Shown one piece after another: positions 20,882 through 29,816 of a stretch of 41,764 nt of DNA (its first letter is position 1; every line of letters starts with the position of its first letter). Made by a program: the position numbers and the translations under genes. The stretch comes from Teratosphaeria epicoccoides (taxonomy: Eukaryota > Ascomycota > Dothideomycetes > Mycosphaerellales > Teratosphaeriaceae). The stretch covers positions 1-41,764 of the forward strand of contig JADDMT010000197.1 in assembly GCA_021401465.1 (NCBI GenBank). The letters are read 5' to 3'. The notes under the pieces are model-generated. The model made no database searches, was not told the DNA's origin, and saw only the letters and a program-made list of their open reading frames with translations.

Positions 20882-21576
20882 ATGTCAGCGACAGGACCGC
20901 TCAAACAGCTTTGGTTGAAATGGAAGTCCCTACGACTACCATGGCGACGGCAATTCTTCGTCGGCAGCGATCTCGCTGGTAATACCTTCTGGGTCTTCAA
21001 AGATGCCATGAATGCGAACCGGTGGCGGAGGATAGTCAGGTACAGTCGACACACACATTACGGAGATATCAAAATATCACGTGCGTCCTCCATCATGCAA
21101 ATCAGAAATATGCTCTATGAGACTGACCCTGATGTCCAGCCCAATGGCACCAATGGCTCCGCCACACCCGCCCGGAAGCTCCCTCACTCCAAGAACAACA
21201 ATACGAAGTCTCTCGACAAGCAATGATGAAACAACTAGCCGCCAAAGCCGACGAGCGCTGGAAATCTATTCCTTCCTACCTCGACTCCCCAAATCGTCAA
21301 CAACCGAAGCCAGCGATTGGGATTAAAGATCCAGGTGGGTATGCGCCCCAGACGGAGTCGGAGCGGCATGGGGGCGTAACGAATTTGGTCGAGGATGCAG
21401 AGAAAGTGCAGAAGGTTAGCGAGGGTTCGAATACGAAAGAAATGGATGATGGAAGGTTTGAGGAAAGGACGAAGGAGAGAGCAGAGGCGCCATGGGCGAA
21501 GAATGTGCCAAGGGGCGCTCCGAGCGAGACGTGGCAGCCGTCAGCCTGGTCGCCGGGGGTCGCGCAGAGGCGGTAG
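20882..21576 (+). CDS. NDUFAF2/mimitin-type mitochondrial complex I assembly factor
   Basis: It belongs to the NDUFA12/NDUFAF2 family; NDUFAF2 is a chaperone of respiratory complex I assembly in mitochondria. Exon 1 (20882-21080) encodes LKQLWLKWKSLRLPWRRQF, a DLAGNTFW motif and a HYGDIKIS segment. Exon 2 (21140-21576) continues with PQWHQWLRHTRPEAPSLQEQ, then KQLAAKADERW and a hydrophilic tail. The intron is 59 nt (GTGCGT donor, CTGAC-like branch site, CAG acceptor). Spliced length is 636 nt, or 211 residues plus stop, which stays in frame exactly across the junction. The start ATG at 20882 precedes the conserved core by few residues. The long tail, with PWAKN and a Trp-containing C-terminus, fits NDUFAF2-like rather than the shorter NDUFA12 subunit. 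Confidence 0.9.
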
Positions 21577-21877
21577 TCAGTGGAAATAAAGTGGCATAAT
21601 GCCCGATATCTTCGAGCCGATTTTGCATGGCGCCGGTTGCTGAAGGCCTCGCATGTAGTGTAATAGCTCTTTGCACTTTTCCTGCAGGCTTGGAGCGATA
21701 TGCAAGCACTTCACTTTTAGTGGATGGTGGGCAGAGAGTAGAATGCTACCAGGAGCGGATCACAAGCATTGGAGATACTCATCGTTCATTTCTACAGCGA
21801 CGACGCAAGCAGGGTATTGCCAACGGCATCACGAAAAGAATAAGCCCAACCATCCTGCGCGTCCACCCCGGCTGCCG
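21577..21877. other. Convergent 3' intergenic region
   Basis: About 300 bp lie between the stops of the NDUFAF2-like gene (plus) and the IFRD-family gene (minus). It probably holds both 3' untranslated regions; no other feature was seen. Confidence 0.5.
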
Positions 21878-23200
21878 TCACCATCCCTCGATAACAACCG
21901 GCAAACTATCAAACACCACCTCATTCTCCTCATAATGCCTCAAAAAGCCTCCCTGCAGCAACCTTTTGAGCCCATTCAGCCGGTGCAACTTCCACCACGT
22001 ATCGATCGTCATTTTCCCGCCTCCAGAAACCGCAATCTTCATCCGACTGCCGTACTCGCGACCCTCATCGTCCAGAGCCGTCGAGTAGCGCGGCCCACGC
22101 GTGGGTTTGTCGGCGGTGTTCAGGATGTCTGTAAATGCGAGATGCATTTGCTTGCGGTGTGCTTTGGAGAGGCGTTTTGAAGATGCTTTAGCGAGTTCAG
22201 ACAGCGTCTGAATTAGGAGATGTTGTTGGCGGTAGACAGTGTAGCGTTTGATCATAGCTGGTGCGTGGCCGTTAAACGTCTCGTGGTCGGGGTTGGTCTC
22301 GTCGAGTTCGTCGTCAGGCTCGATTTCTGTGTAGCTCTTTTCATATAGCAGGGCGATGTTCTCGCCAGCCGCGATCTGCACATTGAGGTCTGAGCTCTCG
22401 AGCTGATCCACGAAAGTGTCCATTGCCACTTCCGTGGACTCTTCCATGTCTTCCAGTTGCGTAGCAAGGAAGCCCCATTCCTCCAGTGCTGCAGCAACGA
22501 TCTCCGCGTTGTCAGTCTCCTCGACCATAGCGCCATCCGACGAGGCGATGTCTAGGAAGAAGTCCATGACATTCTCCGTCTCGTCTGGAGTTGCTCCACC
22601 GTAGAACGTAACCACACTCAGCGTATGAACTGCTGCAACCTTTGGCTCAGCATCCCGAGTATCCGTGATCACTCTCTTCACTTGATCAGCGACCTCATCG
22701 TACAGACTCTCGCTGGGCACCGTGACGACTAACAAGGCGATCCCCTTTAAAGCCAGCTCGATTTCCCTCTCACTCGCGCCTGCCCTCGCGCTCCGTAGCA
22801 ATGCAGTCACGACCTCATTGACCCGCCCCTTTAGCAAGTCTGCAGCAAAGAAGCGTGTCAAGATCGTAGCGAAGCCGACCAGACTCTCCTCTCTCCCCAT
22901 CACCGAGCTCCTCTTGCGATCGACCAGCTCATTAATCCTGTCCCCGAGCTCCTGCCTCCATCCACCTTCCGCGCCTTCCTCTACTTCCAAGCCTGTGATA
23001 ACATCGTCGATACTGTTGGTACTCCAATGCGTCACGTCGCTCGTCTCACTTTCGTCGTCACTGACATTCCGACTTGGTGCGCGGGACCCACCACGTGATG
23101 GGGGTGCGCTGTTGGCAGGTGTACCCTGCTTGGATTGAGCTTTGCGAGATACAGTTTTCTTGCTCTCTAGGCCTAGGGCCTGTCTTCTCAAATCACGCAT
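21878..23200 (-). CDS. IFRD-family (interferon-related developmental regulator) protein
   Basis: This is a conserved eukaryotic family of HEAT/ARM-like helical proteins; animal members are transcriptional co-regulators, and the role in fungi is less clear. From the ATG at 23200 it is 440 residues, starting MRDLRRQALGLESKKTVSRK, the conserved N-terminus of fungal members. A low-complexity Ser-rich linker with DDESETSD is followed by the helical IFRD region (about residues 60-330) with GWRQELGDRINELVDRKRSS and GREESLVGF. The C-terminal domain has a short SKAHRKQ segment and a Trp-Trp motif (TIDTWWKLHRLNGLKR). An ATG 13 codons upstream (23239) is possible but gives an atypical extension. No intron is needed. 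Confidence 0.88.
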   Translation of the reverse strand: MRDLRRQALGLESKKTVSRKAQSKQGTPANSAPPSRGGSRAPSRNVSDDESETSDVTHWSTNSIDDVITGLEVEEGAEGGWRQELGDRINELVDRKRSSVMGREESLVGFATILTRFFAADLLKGRVNEVVTALLRSARAGASEREIELALKGIALLVVTVPSESLYDEVADQVKRVITDTRDAEPKVAAVHTLSVVTFYGGATPDETENVMDFFLDIASSDGAMVEETDNAEIVAAALEEWGFLATQLEDMEESTEVAMDTFVDQLESSDLNVQIAAGENIALLYEKSYTEIEPDDELDETNPDHETFNGHAPAMIKRYTVYRQQHLLIQTLSELAKASSKRLSKAHRKQMHLAFTDILNTADKPTRGPRYSTALDDEGREYGSRMKIAVSGGGKMTIDTWWKLHRLNGLKRLLQGGFLRHYEENEVVFDSLPVVIEGW

Positions 23201-23650
23201 GGTGAGAATGCAGGCTATTGGGCTGCAGGCTTTGCGCACAAATATTGTACTTCTTTTCTTCTCCGCTGCTTCAGCCGGTGGGTCAATCTATAGGTGGATG
23301 TGCTCGATCGGTTGATACATGGAAATGAATCGCAGAGTCCATAGAAGCGGTTGTCGCGTTATATAGGTACGTCTCGGTGACTGTGGGTAGCTTAGCAATC
23401 TGTCTTGTCAGAAATGGGATGTTTGTCGAAGCGCACCACGAAATCTGTGCGCATGGGTAATGGACTTATGAGTAAGCAAGAATGACTCATCTTTGTCAAG
23501 ATCTACCTACTTCCTCCTTATAGCGCTACCACGGTGAAAAAGCGTCGGGTATCGAGATTTCCTAGACACAAACGTTGCTGCATCATGCATCCTCCCACCG
23601 CTATGCGAGTTCGTGAAAAATGCTCCGCTCGTTTGGTCCAACAAACGCTC
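23201..23650. promoter_or_regulatory. Upstream region of the IFRD-family gene
   Basis: About 450 bp lie between the IFRD-family start and the stop of the next minus-strand gene. It is presumed to hold the IFRD promoter and the upstream gene's 3' region. No specific motif was recognised. Confidence 0.4.
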
Positions 23651-24490
23651 TCAAACATGTCTCCCTCGCTTCCCTGCCCTCCAACCGTTGCCATCACGCT
23701 TGCTAACATCATTTCCATTATTTCCATTCCCACCAAATTCAATTCCATCGATGTTGAAAAAGTCCGGGTACGGTATCTTCCGCTTGTTCCCAGCTCCCGA
23801 GCCAAGATTAAGATTCAAAGTCCTGGTTTCCTGTCGCTGCCGATTGTGGTTGCTATTTTTGCTCCTTGTTGGTCGAGCTACCACGCGTACATTTTCTGAG
23901 TTCGCAGCCGTTGTAGAGCCGTCAACTTCCATGCCGCCTTCTCGGTCGTGGTTGTTTGGCATGGTGTAGTTTGACCGGAAGGTAAAATTTGTCATTGACG
24001 GGACACTGGTCGGCGCCGTCGCTTGTGGCAGTGCTGGTTGCTGCATAGGCGGTTCAGAAACCACTCTCCGACTTGATCCGTCTGTAAGCTCGCTCGAATA
24101 GGTGGCTGAAGCCGACTTCCTGATAACTTCTGGCGACGAGCTCCTCGTATTCATTGCCTCGTCTTCTCTGTGAACGTCCTCCTGCTCATCCTCACTGGTT
24201 TGCTGCCGTGTGCTGTCCGTCCCATCCTCCGACAGGTTCTGAGTAGCCCACTGTCTCACCCGCCAACCCTCACCATCCATCAGTCCCAGATTCTCCTTGT
24301 CCAGAAATGTGATTAGGTCCTCTAGCGCATCTTGATAGCCAGCTGCCCGAGCCCTAGTCGCTGCATCTGCGGCACTTCGGTAGAGCTTGGTCACTGATAA
24401 GGCCGCAGCTTTGAAGTCCGCCATGAGTTCCTGCGGCTGCTCGTTCCGGCGTCGGGGCAAAGATGTAGATAGCTGACGCATTGAATCCAT
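23651..24490 (-). CDS. HAPSTR1/UPF0472 (C16orf72-like) conserved protein
   Basis: From the ATG at 24490 it is 279 residues. The conserved part is residues about 22-85, with FKAAALSVTKLYRSA, RAAGYQDALEDLITFLDKEN and GWRVRQWA. It resembles the fungal members of the family of human C16orf72 (HAPSTR1/TAPR1, UPF0472), which in animals works in stress signalling with the HUWE1 ubiquitin ligase; a function in fungi is inferred only. The rest is low-complexity Ser/Thr/Asn-rich sequence with acidic patches, ending in a basic GKRGRHV that may be a nuclear signal. The frame stays open upstream of the ATG without another ATG, so an upstream exon is possible. It is divergent from the transgelin-like gene. 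Confidence 0.7.
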   Translation of the reverse strand: MDSMRQLSTSLPRRRNEQPQELMADFKAAALSVTKLYRSAADAATRARAAGYQDALEDLITFLDKENLGLMDGEGWRVRQWATQNLSEDGTDSTRQQTSEDEQEDVHREDEAMNTRSSSPEVIRKSASATYSSELTDGSSRRVVSEPPMQQPALPQATAPTSVPSMTNFTFRSNYTMPNNHDREGGMEVDGSTTAANSENVRVVARPTRSKNSNHNRQRQETRTLNLNLGSGAGNKRKIPYPDFFNIDGIEFGGNGNNGNDVSKRDGNGWRAGKRGRHV

Positions 24491-24925
24491 GTTAGGAGGC
24501 TTGCGCTGCGTATTAGATGGAGTAAGGAGGAGAGCAGTTGTATTGCCTTTACGCGCTGGCACCCTGGCAGAACCTGTGAATGTGTTCGAGCAGTCCAGGC
24601 TGGTTCACAGGTGTTGCCTCCGCAGCTCGTGATTGCGGTACGGCGTCCTGAGCTCGCGAGTCGAGATGTCGCGATATCTATGCGAGGAGGCGTGGCGTAG
24701 CGAGAGGTGGAGATCGAGTTGTGATGTGTCCACTGTCGGTGGTTATTATTGTGTGATCTTACGTGAGAGGGCTGTGCGCTGGGACCCGCACCGACCCCAC
24801 TGCCCAGTAATAGTAATGGCGGTCATGAGACAGGCGCATCTGGAACCAAGCTTACCTTGCATTCTTCTTACTCACATTGTCATGCGCGGCGGCCGCTACA
24901 CACATTTGACACCCGCGACGACATT
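24491..24925. promoter_or_regulatory. Divergent promoter region between HAPSTR1-like and transgelin-like genes
   Basis: This 435 bp region lies between divergent start codons. It contains a NotI-like GCGGCCGC near 24888 and no clear TATA box. Confidence 0.45.
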
Positions 24926-27115
24926 ATGGCTTCTGTTTCTTCACTCGATCAAGATGTAAAGGCGCTGCGACTCTCGAGATATTCCCCACAGGCCGCGAAT
25001 GAGGCGCGACAATGGATAGAGGACACATTGGGTGAACGACTGCCGCCTGGAGACTTGTTGGGAGCTTTGAAGGACGGCGTTGCGCTCTGCAAACTGGTCA
25101 ATTTGGTGCTGCCTGCACCGAGCATGAAGTTCAAGCAAAGTCAGATGCCATTCATGCAAATGGAGAACATTAGTCACTTCTTGAGAGCATGCGAGATGCC
25201 ACCTCTCAATCTCCCGGCGCATGATCGCTTTCTGACCGTCGACCTGTACGAGAGCAAGGATCCTGCGCAAGTGCTACAATGCTTGGGAGCTTTCAGCAGG
25301 CAGGCCCATGCCGCAGCCCCGTCGCGATTCAGAACAACGATCGGACCAAAGAAGCAGGGACTGGTCTCGCCGAGCGTGACCGGAGGTGCCTACACGGCGA
25401 ATGGCAGTGGCAGCCTGCGAGGGAGCCCATATGGGAGGCCTAGGAGTCCAACCAAAACCTCAGCCGCCATGCCCTCTGCTCGTGCAATGTCGCCTGCGCT
25501 CACTGGCGGATCGACGGGATCGCAAAGTAGTAACACTACCAAGTCGCCAGGTCCAGTGAGCAGCTGGAGTAGTAGAAAAGATGAAGGCATCACGTCCCCA
25601 GCATGGAACATTCATCAATACGGCTACATGGGCGGCGCATCGCAAGGCAACCAAGGCATCAGCTTTGGTGCGAGGAGGCAGATTACTAGTCAGGCTCCCT
25701 CTGTGCCGAGCTTGGCAGAGAAGGAGCGCCAGCGGAAAGATAAGGCGGTTGAGGAGGCACGTCTACGGCAGCAGGCCGACGAAGCGGGGCATAAGCGGCG
25801 GGTTGAACGTGAAGCAGAGGAAGAGCTTGAGAAGATTGAAGAGGAGAGACGTTGGGAAGAAGAGACAAAAAGACTACGGGAGGAAGAAAGGCGAAGGATT
25901 GAAGAGCAGAAGCGCCAGTGGGAAGAGCAAGAACGGAAGTGGAGAGAGGAAGAAGAAGTTAGGCGGAAGGAGAATGCTGACCTGCAAGCATCGCTAAAAC
26001 CAAAGCCACCAGAGAAGCCTAGGATGCCCAGTAGCACTATTCTCAGGGGTCAACCCTTGTTGCAATATCAACGGGAGCAAGGTGGGATGGCTGCTGATGG
26101 GGTCGCGGACGAGACGCCAGAGCAAAGGAGAGTACGCGAGCTGGAGAAGCAGCTCGAGGAAGCACGCGAACGGGAACGGCAGTACCAGGCAGAGCGGGAG
26201 GAAAAATTGCGCAAAGGCATAGATCGGTCACGACCGAACACGGCAGACAGGCCTGCTGCAACAGACAGACCTTCCACAGCGTCAAGCATGCAGCAAAGCG
26301 AAGCTAGCTGGGCTGGTGACGAGCGCGAGTACCTGCGGTCTCAATGGCAGAATAGCGTCAAGTCACCGTTCACCCGCTCTACGCCGGCAGCAGCACAGGC
26401 AGGCGCGCAAAGACCACTTCCGTCTGAGCCGGCTTCACTACCCAAACGACCGCTGCCACAACCAGTTGTGGAAGAGGTGCAGGATGACGAAGGACCAAAT
26501 CTGCCGACATTTTCATCACAATCGCAATTCGACGGGAGCAGCATTGCGCCTGATGAAAAACCACAGCCATTACAACAATCGGATTCCGCAGCCTCCATAC
26601 CGTCGCATGTTGGATCGGCACCGCAATCCTCGCCCCTTGGCACCCCCAATAGACCGCTACCTACGCCAGACAAGGAGTTCAAAGCTTACAGCCCTGAACA
26701 AGTCAGACCGAATGGGACGGACCAATTTCTCTCGGCAAACAAACCGCCCCCCTTCGCTAGACCGCGCATCAGCAGCTCCCAAGAAGCAGGAGATACTTCG
26801 CTCGAGCAACAACGGGATCGCGACCGTCGCGTCGCTTCACAAGAGAAGACTAAAGCGAGTGGTTGGGCGAGCAAAAGCTTGCTCGAGCGCGAGATGGAGC
26901 GTGAGCGTGAGCGGCAACGTGAGTGGGAGGCGAATCAGCAGAGCCAGAAAGATGCGCCCAGGGATCCGAATGCAGGCACGGGCCAAGGTCAGAGTTGGGA
27001 TGTCAACCAGTATGGGTATATGGGCGGTGACAGCATGAATAGAGGAAGCAGCACTGGGAGTGGTATCAACTTTGGTGGTAGGAGGCAGATTATCGGACCA
27101 AGGCCCCAGAAGTAA
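24926..27115 (+). CDS. Transgelin/calponin-like actin-binding protein (Scp1/Stg1-like, long form)
   Basis: The predicted protein of 729 residues starts at the ATG at 24926 (MASVSSLDQDVKALR). A single calponin-homology domain spans about residues 17-130, with ARQWIEDTLG, LKDGVALCKLVN and the FLRACEMPPL segment. Two calponin-type repeats follow, WNIHQYGYMGG...FGARRQI at about 227-255 and WDVNQYGYMGG...FGGRRQI at the C-terminus (about 691-725). Between them are a Glu/Arg-rich coiled coil (about 265-350), a second RExEx-rich stretch (about 395-440) and Pro/Ser-rich linkers. Yeast Scp1 and Stg1 bundle actin filaments with one CH domain and a calponin-like tail. This filamentous-fungal form is much longer. 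An upstream in-frame ATG at 24857 would add 23 residues and is less likely. Confidence 0.88.
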   Translation: MASVSSLDQDVKALRLSRYSPQAANEARQWIEDTLGERLPPGDLLGALKDGVALCKLVNLVLPAPSMKFKQSQMPFMQMENISHFLRACEMPPLNLPAHDRFLTVDLYESKDPAQVLQCLGAFSRQAHAAAPSRFRTTIGPKKQGLVSPSVTGGAYTANGSGSLRGSPYGRPRSPTKTSAAMPSARAMSPALTGGSTGSQSSNTTKSPGPVSSWSSRKDEGITSPAWNIHQYGYMGGASQGNQGISFGARRQITSQAPSVPSLAEKERQRKDKAVEEARLRQQADEAGHKRRVEREAEEELEKIEEERRWEEETKRLREEERRRIEEQKRQWEEQERKWREEEEVRRKENADLQASLKPKPPEKPRMPSSTILRGQPLLQYQREQGGMAADGVADETPEQRRVRELEKQLEEARERERQYQAEREEKLRKGIDRSRPNTADRPAATDRPSTASSMQQSEASWAGDEREYLRSQWQNSVKSPFTRSTPAAAQAGAQRPLPSEPASLPKRPLPQPVVEEVQDDEGPNLPTFSSQSQFDGSSIAPDEKPQPLQQSDSAASIPSHVGSAPQSSPLGTPNRPLPTPDKEFKAYSPEQVRPNGTDQFLSANKPPPFARPRISSSQEAGDTSLEQQRDRDRRVASQEKTKASGWASKSLLEREMERERERQREWEANQQSQKDAPRDPNAGTGQGQSWDVNQYGYMGGDSMNRGSSTGSGINFGGRRQIIGPRPQK

Positions 27116-27188
27116 TAAGTAGAAGGATGTTTACGAAAAAGACGCTCTCTTCCACAACCTTGATGCTCGCGTACTTGCTAGGACCTAC

Positions 27189-28208
27189 TCACCAGCCATC
27201 ACTCGGCAAAGGCACTTTAGGTATTTCGACCGCCAACCATTTTTGTTTTTCCACCTCGATGCCAGCCATCTTCCCCGACTCGCCTGCGCCCCACGACATA
27301 ATGTCCTCGGCATGTTCGATCTTGCTTCGCATAGTGATACAGCTATACTCTGAATCTTCCTCAAACTCAGGTACCATCTGCCCATCCGGCTTGAGCACGA
27401 GCTTGCCCCGAGCTCCACATGTCACGCAGCCCACGCCGTGCTGCCCGTCATAGAACAGCTCGATGGTGCTGAGATGGCAGTACGGACATGACCCAGGTTC
27501 TTCAGGCCCAAGGTACTTTGCGTCGTCGAAGGGCTTGCCAATCTGACTAACAATATTACGTGCGAGTGTCTTTGCGCGATGCACGAGCTCGGGTTTCAGG
27601 AGCACGGAGCCGGCGTCGAGACAGTGATTTCCGATGAATTGGTCAATGACTTTGGCGTGGAGGCAGTAGAACAGGACGTGCAGGCTCGGCAATGCCATGG
27701 CGTATTGATCTCTGGTCGTCGAGCCGCTGCTCATCATGAAGCCTAGGACGCGCGGTTTCAGGATCCTTTCGTCGTAGGCGAAGTCGGCGAAGTATGGGAC
27801 CCCAGCTTTTTCAAGCGGAGTCCGGTGCCGATGAAGCCGGCGTCGAGGAAAGGGCCTCCGATGCGATCCATGAGGGCTTTGAGAAAACCTGGAGGTTGGT
27901 GGGAGTATGTTGCTGAGGATATGATTACAGCGTCTGCATCTAGAATAGCGTTTAGTGCTGCAGCTCGATCATCGATTTGGACGTCGGTCTTCGTGACGGT
28001 GGGATGTGTGTGCGCTTTTATGCTGCCGGCTGTTGATGTCCATGGCATTTCTGAGCGGAGGTGGGTTCGGGGGTATCACGACGGATGGGACGTGGATCCA
28101 TGATGTGGTGATGGGTGGGTCGACTGAGGATGCTTCAGACAGGGCGGCTTTGAGAAGGATTTCGGAGTTGCCCTGGAGCTGACCGTTACAGAGGCCTAGG
28201 ATGTGCAT
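27189..28208 (-). pseudogene. NADPH-dependent FMN reductase-like protein with two compensating frameshifts
   Basis: It has a flavodoxin-like fold of the NADPH-dependent FMN reductase family, with a C-terminal four-cysteine zinc-ribbon-like part. The ATG at 28208 gives MHILGLCNGQLQGNS, where the N-terminal motif binds the flavin phosphate in this family. Near 28025-28032 (AGCCGGC) an extra base shifts the frame. The next ~72 codons carry family-like SATYSHQPPGFLKALMDRIG. Near 27800-27815 (a run of five A, then GCTGGGG, on the minus strand) a missing base returns to the original frame, which continues with YDERILKPRVLGF, TRDQYAMALPSLH and CPYC...CVTC to the stop at 27189. No intron explains the shifts. 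It is either a recent pseudogene or has two assembly errors; the rest is well conserved. It is convergent with the transgelin-like gene, 73 bp apart. Confidence 0.75.
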
Positions 28209-28724
28209 CTTGGTCGGCTAGTCTCATAGGTAGACAACGGGCACACAAGTTCGCCATATCTCGAGGCTTGTATCTGTGTTGTATCATTCAGCTTTCTGTC
28301 AAGCACGCTTCACTACCAATTCCTACTATACTAAGGACCAGCACCCATAAGAAGCGATCTTGGATATTCTTCTTTTTCTAGCAGGATTTTGCTTGCGGAT
28401 CTGGCGCTGCGACGGCATGTCAATGGTGTTTGCGGTCAACAACCGAGTGACATTCCATCAGATCTCGAGGACATAATGGAATTTCCTGATATGCAACTAG
28501 TAATTATTGCGCTTTAACTCCGGATTGCGATGATTCCTTCTTGCTCTGACAGTGCCGGCACAACTTCAGCTGATTTCATTGGCCGCGTGTCATCGACAAA
28601 ACAAACGGAACCAGGACATTCTGCCATGCAAGCCATCTTAGCATCAAGTATTTCGGTCTTTCCTGTTTTAACCAAATTCTCAGACACGCACACCTTTTCT
28701 TCCACAAGAAAGGATTTTTAGGAA
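28209..28724. other. Intergenic region without recognised gene
   Basis: It holds the upstream region of the reductase-like gene and sequence before the decayed gene. Only short, unconvincing open frames are present, and no RIP signature was seen. Confidence 0.4.
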
Positions 28725-29526
28725 ATGTCGCGCCACGCAGAACTCGCCACGAAACTCAAGCAGGACTAACGCCTCGACCAAGCTGAATATCAAGCTCAAG
28801 CCCGGCAACGGCGCATCGAGGGAATGAGCGCCGCCCGCACGACATCTTGCGGGACCAGAGCATCTGGGTACCCATTGAGCTCATGCTGGCGGCGCTCCAG
28901 AACAGAAAAGTCCTCACCAAGACCGACCCAGAGACTGCCACCAAAGCCAATTTCAAGGCCGATCCGCCGGTCCTGCATCCAAAACTTCTCCGGTCTGTGA
29001 TTTTTTTAGAAGCATAGATCCGCATAACTCAAGCGCACGTCACTCATACTTGTTGTCTTGAGCTTAAAGCACCAAATCTTGAACGAGCAGGACCGCAAGC
29101 ACTGGCAGGCCCTCTGCACCATCCTGCACCTCCGCTTCGGAATGGACGACCCTGCAATGGGCCGAGGTGGAGTTGGATATCGCCGCAGTCGAAGAGCACA
29201 TGCGGGCACCAGACACCTTCACCTCGCGCGAGCAGAAACTCACCTGTCCGGTCGCGGCATCACCGACCTCTCGAGACGGCCTCAAGCAACAAGGGCAAGT
29301 TTTTGAGACTTGCCAAGCAACTCGACCCCATGAAGCTGCTCGCTCGAACCCGGCTGATACCGCTCAGCAAGCGCTGGCTCTTCACGGAGAGCCAGTAACG
29401 CAGGAGAGTGAGGTGAGCGCAACGACGGGCGCGTTCAATCAATTGGCGGTCCATCTGACAGACGAGTTCGATGCGGCAGGCCTGACGAGGAAAACGGGCA
29501 TGCTGCAATCGGCGAAGAATAGCTGA
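28725..29526 (+). pseudogene. Decayed or mis-assembled gene of unknown family
   Basis: An ATG at 28725 opens MSRHAELATKLKQD, followed by a TAA at 28767. The same frame then continues with RLDQAEYQAQARQRRIEG, after which coherent coding moves to another frame (DILRDQSIWVPIELMLAALQ...). A possible intron (about 28997-29067, GTGATT to AAAG) leads to HQILNEQDRKHWQALC and LHLRFGMDD. A further shift near 29155-29165 leads to AEVELDIAAVEEHMRAP, which stays open to a stop at 29526. The amphipathic, charged character suggests a real former protein, but I recognise no family. At least one stop and two shifts argue for a relic; undetected introns could explain some of them. Confidence 0.4.
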
Positions 29527-29816
29527 GGTGATTGAGAGATGAAGTGAAAAGCTCACGAACGCACGTGTGTAGCCGGATTGACCAAGGGATGAGGTTGCTT
29601 TTCAAACACGACACATGAGACATATAAGTGATGCCGTGAACCAACTGATGATGCTTCCGATGTCTGATTGCAGTGTTACGGATCGACGGCGTCAACTCCG
29701 AATCCCTCGCCAAGCATTACCACCATCAAAAAGCATTGCTGCTCTCGACGATGAGGGTCAACGATCGAAGTACCCAGCCGTTCGTCCCACCTTCCCAAAG
29801 TCCTCGCGCGCACACA

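Noticed and set aside
21223..21576. Separate small gene starting at the ATG at 21223
   Set aside because: The conserved NDUFAF2 core continues upstream in frame across a 59 nt intron, so this is the end of a larger gene.
22722..23138. Plus-strand open frame of 138 codons
   Set aside because: It is antisense to the IFRD-family gene and has no domain support.
26316..27038. Plus-strand open frame of 240 codons
   Set aside because: It overlaps the transgelin-like coding region in another frame; its composition is that of a shifted low-complexity sequence.
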